Part shown: piece by piece, positions 49,677-57,254 of the stretch
How positions within the stretch are numbered: position 1 is the stretch's first letter
Layout: the number at the start of each line of letters is the position of its first letter
Assembly: GCF_001854765.1 (NCBI RefSeq)
Contig: NZ_LJJE01000094.1
Coordinates: forward strand, 1-64,000
Length of the DNA: 64,000 bases
Source of the DNA: Vibrio sonorensis
GTDB taxonomy: Bacteria; Pseudomonadota; Gammaproteobacteria; Enterobacterales; Vibrionaceae
Direction: 5' to 3'
Translations under genes and position numbers: made by a program
The notes under the pieces: model-generated
What the model saw: the letters and a program-made list of their open reading frames with translations, nothing else
Database searches by the model: none
Told to the model about the DNA's origin: nothing

Positions 49677-49898
49677 CTACCCCTCTAAAAGTTTTTTGTA
49701 ACCCTCGGTTGCCTGTTTAAGCTCTGCTGGCGATAACTTCGGCGCTTTCTTCTTGGGTGCTGGAGTCGTTACCATTGCCCTGTAAATACAAGCTGCCTCA
49801 TCAGGTGAAGCCCCCTCTGGTACTAGCCATATCTCACTGATACCAGACTCATTCTGTTTCGACTCCAGTTTGGCTAGACGTCTATCAAATGCTTTCAT
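49677..49898 (-). CDS. Small satellite protein, unknown function
   Basis: 73 aa, not recognised. Starts with a short amphipathic helix MKAFDRRLAKLESKQN and ends with a Lys-rich helix SPAELKQATEGYKKLLEG, linked by PAPKKKAPK. Fourth gene of the cargo operon. Confidence 0.65.
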   Translation of the reverse strand: MKAFDRRLAKLESKQNESGISEIWLVPEGASPDEAACIYRAMVTTPAPKKKAPKLSPAELKQATEGYKKLLEG

Positions 49899-49951
49899 TA
49901 TCTTTACTCCGCTTGAGATGAAACCGCCACAAGTGACGGCTTCAGTTGTGC

Positions 49952-50128
49952 TTACTTTTTCGCATAGAATTTAGCGTCTGCTTTCTGCTGAACAGTCAAA
50001 CCACTAACTAAATCTTTGCACTTCTCTGGTTTTTTACTGCCGTAAAACTGGCTATCTGCCCGCGCTTGAACGTTGTGGCTTTCCACATGCTTTTGATAAG
50101 CTTCGCGCCCTGCCTGATCTGTTCTCAT
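49952..50128 (-). CDS. Small satellite protein with an internal repeat, unknown function
   Basis: 58 aa. Two similar units, NVQARADSQFYGS and TVQQKADAKFYAK, suggest a short tandem duplication. The ATG at 50128 overlaps the TGA of the upstream gene once its frameshift is repaired (TGATG), giving translational coupling. Two extra codons (from 50134) are also possible. Function unknown. Confidence 0.65.
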   Translation of the reverse strand: MRTDQAGREAYQKHVESHNVQARADSQFYGSKKPEKCKDLVSGLTVQQKADAKFYAKK

Positions 50129-51053
50129 CACCATGCGTAAATCCCCGTCTTGAATGAATCGTCTACTTTCTTAGCTTTGTAGTATTCGCCTCGTTCAGTG
50201 CGGATGACTACATCAATACCTTTACCAAATAGACCTTGAATTGTTCTTCACGGCGTGGACTAAACATTGATTCGCTACAAGTCTGGATTTGATAGTTGAT
50301 CGGTTTAACCTTCTCTTGACCGTTAGCTGGAACGTTGAACCCGTAGAAGTCCACATCGTTCGATGTAGTGTTGACGATGATCACTTCATCCATGCTGCCT
50401 AATGCTGGCGCTTTCTTTAAGTTACATTTGGCGATAAGTGAAGAGTTGTCAGCATTAAGCCGCTTTAGTTCGTCTGCTGCTTGCAGTACCTCTCGCTCTG
50501 CAATCAATGGTGCAACTACAGAACAACTTAAAAACGCCTCTAACTCGCTAATGCGCGCCTGTTTGGTGTTGCTGAAGGCTTTGGATTGGAGTCCTAAACG
50601 TTGGGCGTCTGTGACGCTTGCATTCCCTGTCATGCGTAGACCTCCATCAATCTTTTGTTTTTCGTCATTAGTTGCCACATGTCGCCAGAATGCTAGACCA
50701 TTGATAGCACCCAAACCGCCTTGCTGCTCACTGATGAATAGCTTGCCAACTTCGGTATGTTTGAGTGATGCAAGAAATCCACGAATAGCAATGATGTTTG
50801 ATTTGAAAACATCCAGTTGAGAGTGCTCGAAAATCTGTTTTGATGCCTGTTCGTCTAGCGCCTTAGTTTGTGCGCTGTCGTGCTTACTCTGCTCTGCTTT
50901 GAGTTTTGCCAGTTCATCGTAAGGGAATGCCTCAAAAGCCTGTTTAACGGCATCTAATAGCGTCGATTCAGCCAAAGTCAGGCTAGCTGATAGTTCGTTA
51001 ACTTGTTGCTGTGCTGCGTCCATTGCTTTGATTGCTTCATTGAATTTTTGCAT
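50128..51053 (-). CDS. Coiled-coil satellite protein, C-terminus displaced by a 1-nt frameshift
   Basis: Unknown function. The first 100 residues predict a long helical coil (QQQVNELSASLTLAESTLL, ELAKLKAEQSKH). Around 230 a beta-rich part follows (VIIVNTTSNDVDFYGFNVPA). As read, the frame ends at 50208 after YLVKVLM. With one more T near 50224 it continues GIDVVIRTERGEYYKAKK and VDDSFKTGIYAW to a TGA at 50128-50130, which then overlaps the next gene. Repaired length 308 aa. Cargo candidates of satellites often act against competing phages, but nothing here shows that. Confidence 0.7.
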
Positions 51054-51058
51054 GGTTG

Positions 51059-51337
51059 TTAGTCCTCGTTTTGGTTTTCTTCCAGTGCTGCGATCCGTTC
51101 TTCCAACTCCGCAACTTGTTTGATTTTTGCCTGTAAATATTCAGCATCGAGTGAGTCTGGAGGGGTTTGCGCTTTCAGTGGAGCGAATGTCCTATCTATG
51201 ACCATTCTCACCGCTTGAACTTCGCCAGCGTCTAATAACTCTTCCAGCTTCTTTAATGCCTTTTCAGTTAGCTCTTTGGGTAAAGGTGTGCGCTTTCGTC
51301 CTGCGCCCTCGCGTTTACCGCCCCAACCGTTCGCCAT
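51059..51337 (-). CDS. Small basic satellite protein with a GAGRK motif
   Basis: 92 aa. The N terminus MANGWGGKREGAGRKRTPLP resembles the basic GGxRxGAGRK start found in many phage DNA-binding and small-terminase-like proteins. A helical middle and a coiled-coil C-terminus (KQVAELEERIAALEENQNED) follow. An upstream start at 51370 is in frame, but SD AAGGGG fits the ATG at 51337. First gene of the cargo operon, 5 bp before the next. A packaging or DNA-binding role is a guess only. Confidence 0.65.
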   Translation of the reverse strand: MANGWGGKREGAGRKRTPLPKELTEKALKKLEELLDAGEVQAVRMVIDRTFAPLKAQTPPDSLDAEYLQAKIKQVAELEERIAALEENQNED

Positions 51338-51467
51338 GTTTTGCCCCTTTGAAATAACTTGATTCTTCAAGTGTATCCATTGGAGATCTGAGTAAATAGA
51401 TGCTTTGAGTGAATGAGATATAAGAGGTTAAAAGTAGACTTATTTTTGAGAGGTGAATTGTTTAGAA

Positions 51468-51511
51468 TGGGTTTAATTGTGGGTTTATAGTTGTTAATTC
51501 TCTAGAATTAA
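51468..51511 (-). promoter_or_regulatory. Control region of the cargo operon: AAACCCA pair (copy 2) and palindrome
   Basis: On the minus strand ATAAACCCACAATTAAACCC occupies 51469-51488, two AAACCCA units 12 bp apart, 130 bp upstream of the operon start. Directly beside it is the palindrome TTAATTCT-CT-AGAATTAA (51494-51511). Confidence 0.5.
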
Positions 51512-51576
51512 TTGTTACAGCCCTTACTCTGCTAGCCTGACTAAGTGTGTGTTAATTCATGCTTACTTAACTGACA

Positions 51577-51602
51577 TAAAAAACCGCCCTTTCGAGCGGT
51601 CT
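51577..51602 (-). terminator. Terminator of the primase gene
   Basis: Minus strand ACCGC-TCGAAAGG-GCGGT followed by six T. Confidence 0.85.
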
Positions 51603-51610
51603 ATATTTGC

Positions 51611-54223
51611 TTAGTTTCGATAGTCGGGATGAACCCAAAACTGTACTGTTGGTCTACCTCTTCCACTTGCTGGAGGTACAGACACTTCATTAATAAAGCC
51701 GCGCTTCACTAGCTCGTTTAATGCTTCTTCCCTAGTCTCTTTGCTTGTTAACCCTTTCCAATCTTTCTGGCTCAATACATGGCGTGTAAACATCGGTGAT
51801 ATTTGAGGCAATCTATCAAGCAAGGTTTTAGCTGGTGCTAGTGCCTTTTCAGCATCAAAGTAAGTCATGATTCTATTAGCGTGACTCTCTAGATACTCCA
51901 TCCATTTGATAGCTCTCTCTAAGTGCTGAATTGCTATCACTGCGCTTGGTTCTGGTTCTTCCCCTACTAGCGTAGATCCTGCCTCTTCTATCAGGTGAAA
52001 CACCAAGGCTAACTTTGCGCATAAAGCATCATACTTACCGATCATGCTCTGCCATTGTGCTGTTGATGTGTTCTTACGATGAACCAAATTTTTAGCCCAC
52101 GATTCCCATAAGTTCTGAGCATCATTATCAAACTTACAGATTAGCGGTAACTCACGTTCACCAAGATAGGCTAGTGCGTCAAAGGTGCTCTTGGCTGTCA
52201 TTTCTGCCATTACATCAGGTGCTTTATCAACGTATTCCATCCCACTGAAATCTGGATAAACCATTATTTGCATGATGCGCTCTAATAGCCCGTCATCGCC
52301 AGTACCGTTAGCTTTACCAGTTAGCAATGGTGTTAGCTTCGCTGGCTGAATACCTCCCATTACTGAGAGAATCACGCGCTCAAGTTCAATGTTCTTACGG
52401 GTTACACGCTCTTGAGAGTAAGAGCCTGAACCGTTGAAGCCTTCTAGATAAAAACCTCTTTCATGCTGCCTGTCTGCTCGCTCCATGTTGGCAAGCCATG
52501 ACGAAAGTTCATCACGAAACATCAATGCGCCAAGTGGGTTAGCTTCCAGTCGAATAGCTAGAGCCTCACTGGTTGAATCATTAATCATTACCTTTCGGAT
52601 CTTTGGTGGCTTTGGCTGGCTACTTCTAGCCTGTCTTTGTATCTGTAACGCTTCTTGCTTGTTGCCTGCTGCCAGTGCTTCCTTGGCTTTATCCTTTGCC
52701 TTGTCTGCTTCTTCCTCTGATAGCTGTAGCTCTAGCTCATACAGATCCACCTTTTCAGCGTTTAGCTTATCAATGACACTTTTTTGAGAGTGCTCCAATA
52801 GCTTACGCCCACAGTTTAAAGACGGGGTTTTCTTTGTACTTGGTTGACCTACCGCACCGCCCCACATTGTAGGAACTATTCGCCAACCTGTATCAAGTCG
52901 CTTTGGTTGAATCTCAGCACTTCCACCAATAAGAGCACCGGCACAAATGATCACGCTAATAGCTGCAAAGTCTGTTGGTGCTTTATCCATGCGATAACTG
53001 TAATCAGTCACATAGTTACGAACCTGCTCGGGTAGTAGCTCTGGGCAAAACTTAGCAACTGGATTTAGCTCAGAAACTAACGGCTCTGGCTGTCTCCACT
53101 CATCGGTGCTGTCTTCTTTATCTAGGTTTTTAAACTCTTGGTTTGCTGCTTGAATAGCTATAGCTTGGTTACTCTCGACGTGTGCTTTCTGGTTGTGCTG
53201 CGTAATACTTAGCCCGTCTTGGTTCTTTAGGTCGTTACCTACTTGGATTAAAGCCGCTTCTCTATTTCCTGAGTGCTCATGTAAGCAATAGAAATCAAAC
53301 TTATCATGACTGAATCCGTCACTTAGTGGGTCACTCCCATGACTACTGATATAACGCCCGTTCACATCATCACGATAAGAGATCAACACGCCAGCTAACC
53401 CACTAGTGCTATCAGGGTGCAACCACTTCTTACCGCGCTTTTTATACCCCTGACCGCTAAGTAAATCACTCCAATCGTTCACCTGGTTAAATGTGGTAAT
53501 AGGTGATATTTGTCCACCAGCTAGGCTAATAGGGCTCTGCTTTGCAGGCTTTACCTTTGCGGCTTGCTCTTCTGCTTCCCTTGCTTGCTCTTGAGATAAC
53601 AAAGCTGCTTGTTCTGCAAAGTAGCTATTAAACACATCTAGAGGCTGTTTTGATTCCACCGTGTACTGGTAACACTCTTTATTGAATACAGATAAAGCAG
53701 GTAAGTAACTGATCTGCTGGCTTCGGCTAGTACAGTCATCACCATTAAGAGAAACAACCAATGTGGCTTGTAATGCTTGCCAGTGATCGAGGTCTACTGG
53801 TTGAGAGATAGGAACAACAACACGCCAACGCTTATCATCTGGCTTGCTGCTCATTGTTGAGTAAATAAGATAGCTGTCGATGCCGTTTAGCTCTAGATCA
53901 CCTTCAATAGCGTTAATCTCGCTGTTTCCATCATCAATATCAGCAACTAACATTGTGTAATTTGAGTGACTTTCTAAGTCGTTTTTTCTCTTTGATGTAC
54001 CAATGTCACTAGGTAAGAACCAAGGGCAATGAGCTTTAGCCTGTCTTAGTTTTTGGTTCTCGTCTGGTTGATACTTTGTTAGGTCTACAGGGTTTCTAAT
54101 TGCTTGCTCTAAGTCAGTGAGACTAATTAGAGAAAAGCCGTTTGTTTGATTGTGGTCGCGTCCAGTCGTTAACACTTTTTGAGCGCAATCCTGAACCACC
54201 GCTACAGAAATAGTCTCTGTCAT
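51611..54223 (-). CDS. Satellite primase-helicase (DUF3987 family)
   Basis: 870 aa. The N-terminal third looks like an archaeo-eukaryotic primase fold with YTMLVADIDDGN (acidic D-x-D) and KRWRVVVPISQP. The C-terminal half is a DUF3987 ATPase with a modified Walker A VGQPSTKKTPSL (about residue 458) and LMFRDELSSWL (Walker B/DE). It ends with a winged-helix-like segment. It most likely drives autonomous replication of the excised satellite and would be one of the three core PICMI genes. A stem-loop sits 20 bp upstream of its ATG and a candidate antisense RNA reads across its leader. Confidence 0.88.
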   Translation of the reverse strand: MTETISVAVVQDCAQKVLTTGRDHNQTNGFSLISLTDLEQAIRNPVDLTKYQPDENQKLRQAKAHCPWFLPSDIGTSKRKNDLESHSNYTMLVADIDDGNSEINAIEGDLELNGIDSYLIYSTMSSKPDDKRWRVVVPISQPVDLDHWQALQATLVVSLNGDDCTSRSQQISYLPALSVFNKECYQYTVESKQPLDVFNSYFAEQAALLSQEQAREAEEQAAKVKPAKQSPISLAGGQISPITTFNQVNDWSDLLSGQGYKKRGKKWLHPDSTSGLAGVLISYRDDVNGRYISSHGSDPLSDGFSHDKFDFYCLHEHSGNREAALIQVGNDLKNQDGLSITQHNQKAHVESNQAIAIQAANQEFKNLDKEDSTDEWRQPEPLVSELNPVAKFCPELLPEQVRNYVTDYSYRMDKAPTDFAAISVIICAGALIGGSAEIQPKRLDTGWRIVPTMWGGAVGQPSTKKTPSLNCGRKLLEHSQKSVIDKLNAEKVDLYELELQLSEEEADKAKDKAKEALAAGNKQEALQIQRQARSSQPKPPKIRKVMINDSTSEALAIRLEANPLGALMFRDELSSWLANMERADRQHERGFYLEGFNGSGSYSQERVTRKNIELERVILSVMGGIQPAKLTPLLTGKANGTGDDGLLERIMQIMVYPDFSGMEYVDKAPDVMAEMTAKSTFDALAYLGERELPLICKFDNDAQNLWESWAKNLVHRKNTSTAQWQSMIGKYDALCAKLALVFHLIEEAGSTLVGEEPEPSAVIAIQHLERAIKWMEYLESHANRIMTYFDAEKALAPAKTLLDRLPQISPMFTRHVLSQKDWKGLTSKETREEALNELVKRGFINEVSVPPASGRGRPTVQFWVHPDYRN

Positions 54224-54326
54224 GGTATAAACTCTCTTTGATGATGGTTGTTGGTGTCTGTCGCCAAACTTCTACCAACAACCTGATTTACTTATAGAGC
54301 CTGACGCATTGCGTTGGGCTTTTTCT
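54223..54326 (+). ncRNA. Candidate antisense RNA opposite the primase leader
   Basis: Plus strand: extended -10 TGGTATAAA (54223-54231), a perfect stem GGTTGTTGGT/ACCAACAACC (54246-54255, 54274-54283), then a terminator AGCCTGACGC-ATT-GCGTTGGGCT and T run at 54298-54325. The terminator stem pairs only on the plus strand (two U-G wobbles, which become C-A mismatches on the other strand), and no plus-strand gene precedes it. The RNA of about 88 nt would be antisense to the primase 5' leader, as in copy-number control RNAs. Confidence 0.5.
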
Positions 54327-54427
54327 CTTCTGGATGTATATAGTTAACTATTAATGAACTAACATCATAAATTAACTGACTGTTATTTAAGTGGTTACTC
54401 AAGATAACAACTAAAAACTTTTTCCTT

Positions 54428-54447
54428 GAACCCACCTTTAAACCCTC
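54428..54447 (+). repeat. AACCCAC pair, copy 3 (upstream of the primase leader)
   Basis: GAACCCACCTTTAAACCCTC, two related units 11-12 bp apart, overlapping the last codons of the 54438 gene, about 205 bp before the primase start. Weaker match than copies 1, 2 and 4. Confidence 0.4.
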
Positions 54448-54986
54448 TTTGCGTCCATTGCCTCGAACTCACCGCACTTTATACAACCGCCATAAAACAG
54501 ATCATCAGCTAACTGCTCATATCCACAACGAGAGCAATTATCTAACTCTGGAGTTTTGAGGCTCTTACGATTTACAGCTTTAGCTCGTCTTAATGTCCAG
54601 TCCAGCCCGTAGCGTCCAATCGAACGCTGCAAGTCTTTCTCTGTTCGCTTTTCTTGCTCTGCTGCCAGTTCTCGCTTGATTCGCTTTCGCTGAGCCTCAC
54701 GATTGTTAAGCAAGTCCTCTAGGTCATTGAGTGAAATCAAATGAGCCTTTCGCTGACCTTTGCCCGTTAGCACTGAACTGATCGGCATTAAGTGATCAAG
54801 CTTCAAGCTGCTAATCAAAGCATCCTCTTTATCTAACTGCTTAGTTGCTGTTTCTCGCCCTGCTGGCTCTGTTGTTTCCCCGTTCATCAAGTCGATAAGA
54901 ATGGCTAGTTTATCCATTGGGATATTTCGCACTTCTTGCCACAACTCAGAATGGTTACTCATTAGGGTTTCAATTGAATACTTCAT
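54438..54986 (-). CDS. Satellite protein with C-terminal zinc-ribbon, unknown function
   Basis: 182 aa, not recognised. Helical charged centre (NREAQRKRIKRELAAEQEKRTEKDLQ) and a C-terminal four-cysteine ribbon CSRCGYEQLADDLFYGGCIKC. SD AGGGGG; the ATG at 54986 lies two bases after the alpA stop. A start at 55016 inside alpA is possible but less likely. Probably co-expressed with AlpA. Confidence 0.7.
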   Translation of the reverse strand: MKYSIETLMSNHSELWQEVRNIPMDKLAILIDLMNGETTEPAGRETATKQLDKEDALISSLKLDHLMPISSVLTGKGQRKAHLISLNDLEDLLNNREAQRKRIKRELAAEQEKRTEKDLQRSIGRYGLDWTLRRAKAVNRKSLKTPELDNCSRCGYEQLADDLFYGGCIKCGEFEAMDAKRV

Positions 54987-54988
54987 AA

Positions 54989-55186
54989 TTAAGCCCCCTG
55001 ATTGGCATCTAGCCACGCTTCAAAATCGGACGGCTTCCAGCCAATAGTGCGACCATTAACCTTTACTGGATGAGGGAATCGACCATCTTTCACCATTCGC
55101 CAAATCGTGCGGTAGTTGCGTGAAATTAACTGCTCCATTTCTGAGTAAGTGATTAACTTTAAACTGGCTTTTTGAACTTCTGTCAT
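54989..55186 (-). CDS. alpA: AlpA family HTH regulator/excisionase
   Basis: 65 aa. MerR-like winged helix of the AlpA family: LITYSEMEQLISRNYRTIWRMVKDGRFPHPVKVNGRTIGWKPSDFEAWL. AlpA proteins activate integrase genes or act as excision factors in P4-type satellites and are a PICMI core gene. An imperfect inverted repeat (GTTTATCT...AGATAAAC, 55203-55259) lies directly upstream. Confidence 0.9.
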   Translation of the reverse strand: MTEVQKASLKLITYSEMEQLISRNYRTIWRMVKDGRFPHPVKVNGRTIGWKPSDFEAWLDANQGA

Positions 55187-55202
55187 ATCGAGACTCCTTC
55201 TT

Positions 55203-55259
55203 GTTTATCTCTGTATGTACCTTATCAACTCGCAATATTCGCCATAAGTACAGATAAAC
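55203..55259 (-). promoter_or_regulatory. Inverted repeat in the alpA promoter region
   Basis: GTTTATCT-ctgtat-GTAC-c-TTAT on the left mirrors ATAAGTACAGATAAAC (55244-55259) on the right around an 18-bp centre. Probably an operator controlling alpA. Confidence 0.4.
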
Positions 55260-55275
55260 CAGTAAGTCGTTTGTA

Positions 55276-55719
55276 CTATTTTTTGGTGCGTCCATATGTT
55301 TGCTTAAAAATCTCCTCAAGTTTCTTTATGTTCTGCTTCTCTGGTAACTCCAAATTCCACTTAAAATAGTTATAAAGAGATCTTTTTAAATGGCTTTCAT
55401 CAGTTGGATCGCATACTTCTTGTTCCCTAGTGCTTTCTAGTACAGCTTTCCATGTTTCCCCCTCACATCTACGCTTCATAGCTTCCCACTGCCAGCTAGT
55501 CGTATAGTGCCTTCCACGATCTTCAAGCTCATTCAGTTTTTTACACTCACGATAAAAGTTTTTTTCACGCTCGAACGGATCTCCTCCAGACATATATAAA
55601 CTAAGAGTGTTAGCAATAATCCTCTCCTCATCAGTCTCCGCTTTATCTATCCAGTGCTGACAAACACCTCTAAGCCTTGCTAAATCGCAACTCTCACTAG
55701 CCCTAACGCTTTTCTTCAT
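55276..55719 (-). CDS. Satellite protein, unknown function
   Basis: 147 aa, not recognised. Charged and helical with five Cys (DLARLRGVCQHWIDKAETDE, EREKNFYRECKKLNELE), and a basic tail. Its ATG overlaps the TGA of the 30-aa ORF upstream (ATGA), so it is translationally coupled to the integrase transcript. Confidence 0.7.
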   Translation of the reverse strand: MKKSVRASESCDLARLRGVCQHWIDKAETDEERIIANTLSLYMSGGDPFEREKNFYRECKKLNELEDRGRHYTTSWQWEAMKRRCEGETWKAVLESTREQEVCDPTDESHLKRSLYNYFKWNLELPEKQNIKKLEEIFKQTYGRTKK

Positions 55720-55808
55720 TGAAGTAGCTTATTCTCCCAGCCTTCTCCCCACAACCTTTTGAGATATTGAACTTCTTGCTGCTGCTCTTCTTCATATGGA
55801 TCTATCAT
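55716..55808 (-). CDS. 30-aa ORF coupled to the integrase
   Basis: MIDPYEEEQQQEVQYLKRLW followed by GEGWENKLLQ. It starts in an ATGA overlap with the integrase stop and ends in an ATGA overlap with the next gene. Acidic N half, basic-aromatic C half. It may be a real micro-protein or just a ribosome bridge between int and the 147-aa gene. Confidence 0.5.
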   Translation of the reverse strand: MIDPYEEEQQQEVQYLKRLWGEGWENKLLQ

Positions 55809-57019
55809 CGAATACCCACCACGTTTAGTTGTTGTTGACTGTTTTCTAACTTCGCTTGCCATAGCTCTAACGCTACTCGCTTTTGTTCTAGGTACTGCGC
55901 TCGGTTGTAAATGCCAGCTACGCCTTTGATTGAATGCCCGAGCAACTGCTCAATAATGTGCGGCTCAATACCTGAGTCATTTAGGTGAGTTGCAAACGTT
56001 CGTCTTAGATCGTGCAACCTCCACTCTTCGATATGACCTAGTTTCTTAGGTAGGCTTGCAGCCCATGCGCTAACTGTCGGGGCTTGCTTTAGCTCCCCAA
56101 GCAAATAACCATCTTCTGACTGCTCAATGAGGCTGACTAAGTAGCTTTTTAATGACTCTGGAATCGGTCGAACTATCTCCTGACCGTTTTTTGAGTGTGA
56201 TTTCGGGCAAGTCCAAACCATGCTTTCAAGATCCCATTCAGAAACCTTGCTTAGCCTGACTTCTTGGGTTCTAGCTCCAAAACAGATAAGTAACTTAACT
56301 AACTGCCTGTAGTACCAATTGCCTTTCATGTTATTAGTCCACTGCCAAACGTCTAACGTCTCATCAAGGGATAGAACTCTGTCTTTTTTCCCCTGCTTTT
56401 CTCCTGCATCTGTTACGGTTAAATCGTCCAGCGCGTGACTGGTACAGAAATGACGTTTGCGGCAATAGATAAGTGCCTGTTTGACGTTCCCAAAAATATA
56501 ACCTGCTGCCACTGGTGCGGCTCTATGGTGCTTACCTTTTTTAATGTCATCAAAAAGCCCTACCCATAAGCGAGTTGTAACCTCTTCGACTGGTAGGTCT
56601 CCAATAAATGGAAAGATATGCTTTTCAAACTGTGCAAGATGCTTGTCTGCGTTGCTTCTCTTTTGCCTAGCAAAGTCATCAATCCAATAACTTAAGGCTT
56701 GTCGAACCGTAACCGCCTCACGGAATGAACTCTTATTCAGTTCAATCTCTGTTCTAGGGTTTCGACCTTGATCAAGCCACGCCCGGCACTCACCCGCTTT
56801 TGCTCTAGCTTCTGCCAGTGTCATGCCACCAGCTTTACCCGTGAACTGTCCAAGTGTTGCGGTCTGGGGCTTCTGGTTGTATCGGTAGCGATAGATAAAA
56901 GAGACCTTTCCAGAACTTCTAACCAATACGGCTAGCCCGTCTCGGTCTGCTACTTTCTTTGGTGTTTTGGAGTCATGCCCCTTTAGGAATGACCTTAGTT
57001 TTGAGTCTGTCAGTGCCAT
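55805..57019 (-). CDS. int: Tyrosine integrase of the satellite (P4-type)
   Basis: 404 aa. N-terminal DUF4102 arm-binding domain (MALTDSKLRSFLKGHDSKTP, LAVLVRSSGKVSFIYRYRYNQKP), SAM-like core-binding domain, and catalytic domain with GARTQEVR (first Arg), HDLRRTFATHL (His-x-x-Arg), LLGHS (His) and GIYNRAQY (Tyr). It would insert the element at the fis att site. An upstream frame extends to 57094, but MALTDSKL is the usual start for the family. The iteron triplet lies 13-36 bp before this start. Confidence 0.93.
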   Translation of the reverse strand: MALTDSKLRSFLKGHDSKTPKKVADRDGLAVLVRSSGKVSFIYRYRYNQKPQTATLGQFTGKAGGMTLAEARAKAGECRAWLDQGRNPRTEIELNKSSFREAVTVRQALSYWIDDFARQKRSNADKHLAQFEKHIFPFIGDLPVEEVTTRLWVGLFDDIKKGKHHRAAPVAAGYIFGNVKQALIYCRKRHFCTSHALDDLTVTDAGEKQGKKDRVLSLDETLDVWQWTNNMKGNWYYRQLVKLLICFGARTQEVRLSKVSEWDLESMVWTCPKSHSKNGQEIVRPIPESLKSYLVSLIEQSEDGYLLGELKQAPTVSAWAASLPKKLGHIEEWRLHDLRRTFATHLNDSGIEPHIIEQLLGHSIKGVAGIYNRAQYLEQKRVALELWQAKLENSQQQLNVVGIR

Positions 57020-57031
57020 AATTTTCTTTTC

Positions 57032-57055
57032 CGCAGGTAGCGCAGGTTCGCAGGT
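57032..57055 (-). repeat. Right iteron triplet (ACCTGCG on the minus strand)
   Basis: CGCAGGT at 57032, 57041 and 57049, spaced 9 and 8 bp. Read on the minus strand, ACCTGCGAACCTGCGCTACC plus TGCG matches the left triplet at all but two bases and is followed by the same A-rich sequence. Location directly upstream of int also allows autoregulation. Confidence 0.65.
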
Positions 57056-57102
57056 CGGGGGGGTATCCCCTAAAAACTCACTGTGTGGGTTCAAATTACA
57101 GA

Positions 57103-57125
57103 CAAACCCACTAATAAACCCACAT
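57103..57125 (+). repeat. AAACCCAC pair, copy 4 (upstream of int)
   Basis: CAAACCCACTAATAAACCCA plus CAT, one mismatch from copy 1 beside attL over 21 bp, same orientation. A single inverted GTGGGTT unit is at 57084-57090. Confidence 0.6.
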
Positions 57126-57254
57126 TTTAACTTCTACCTGATAGGATAAAGCGAGATATAAGCAGACACAATTGAAATGTAAACCCTTATAGAAAAAGGT
57201 TTAATGATAGATAAGAAAAGATAATGCGAAACAAAATGAGTCAGTAAAGCAGTT

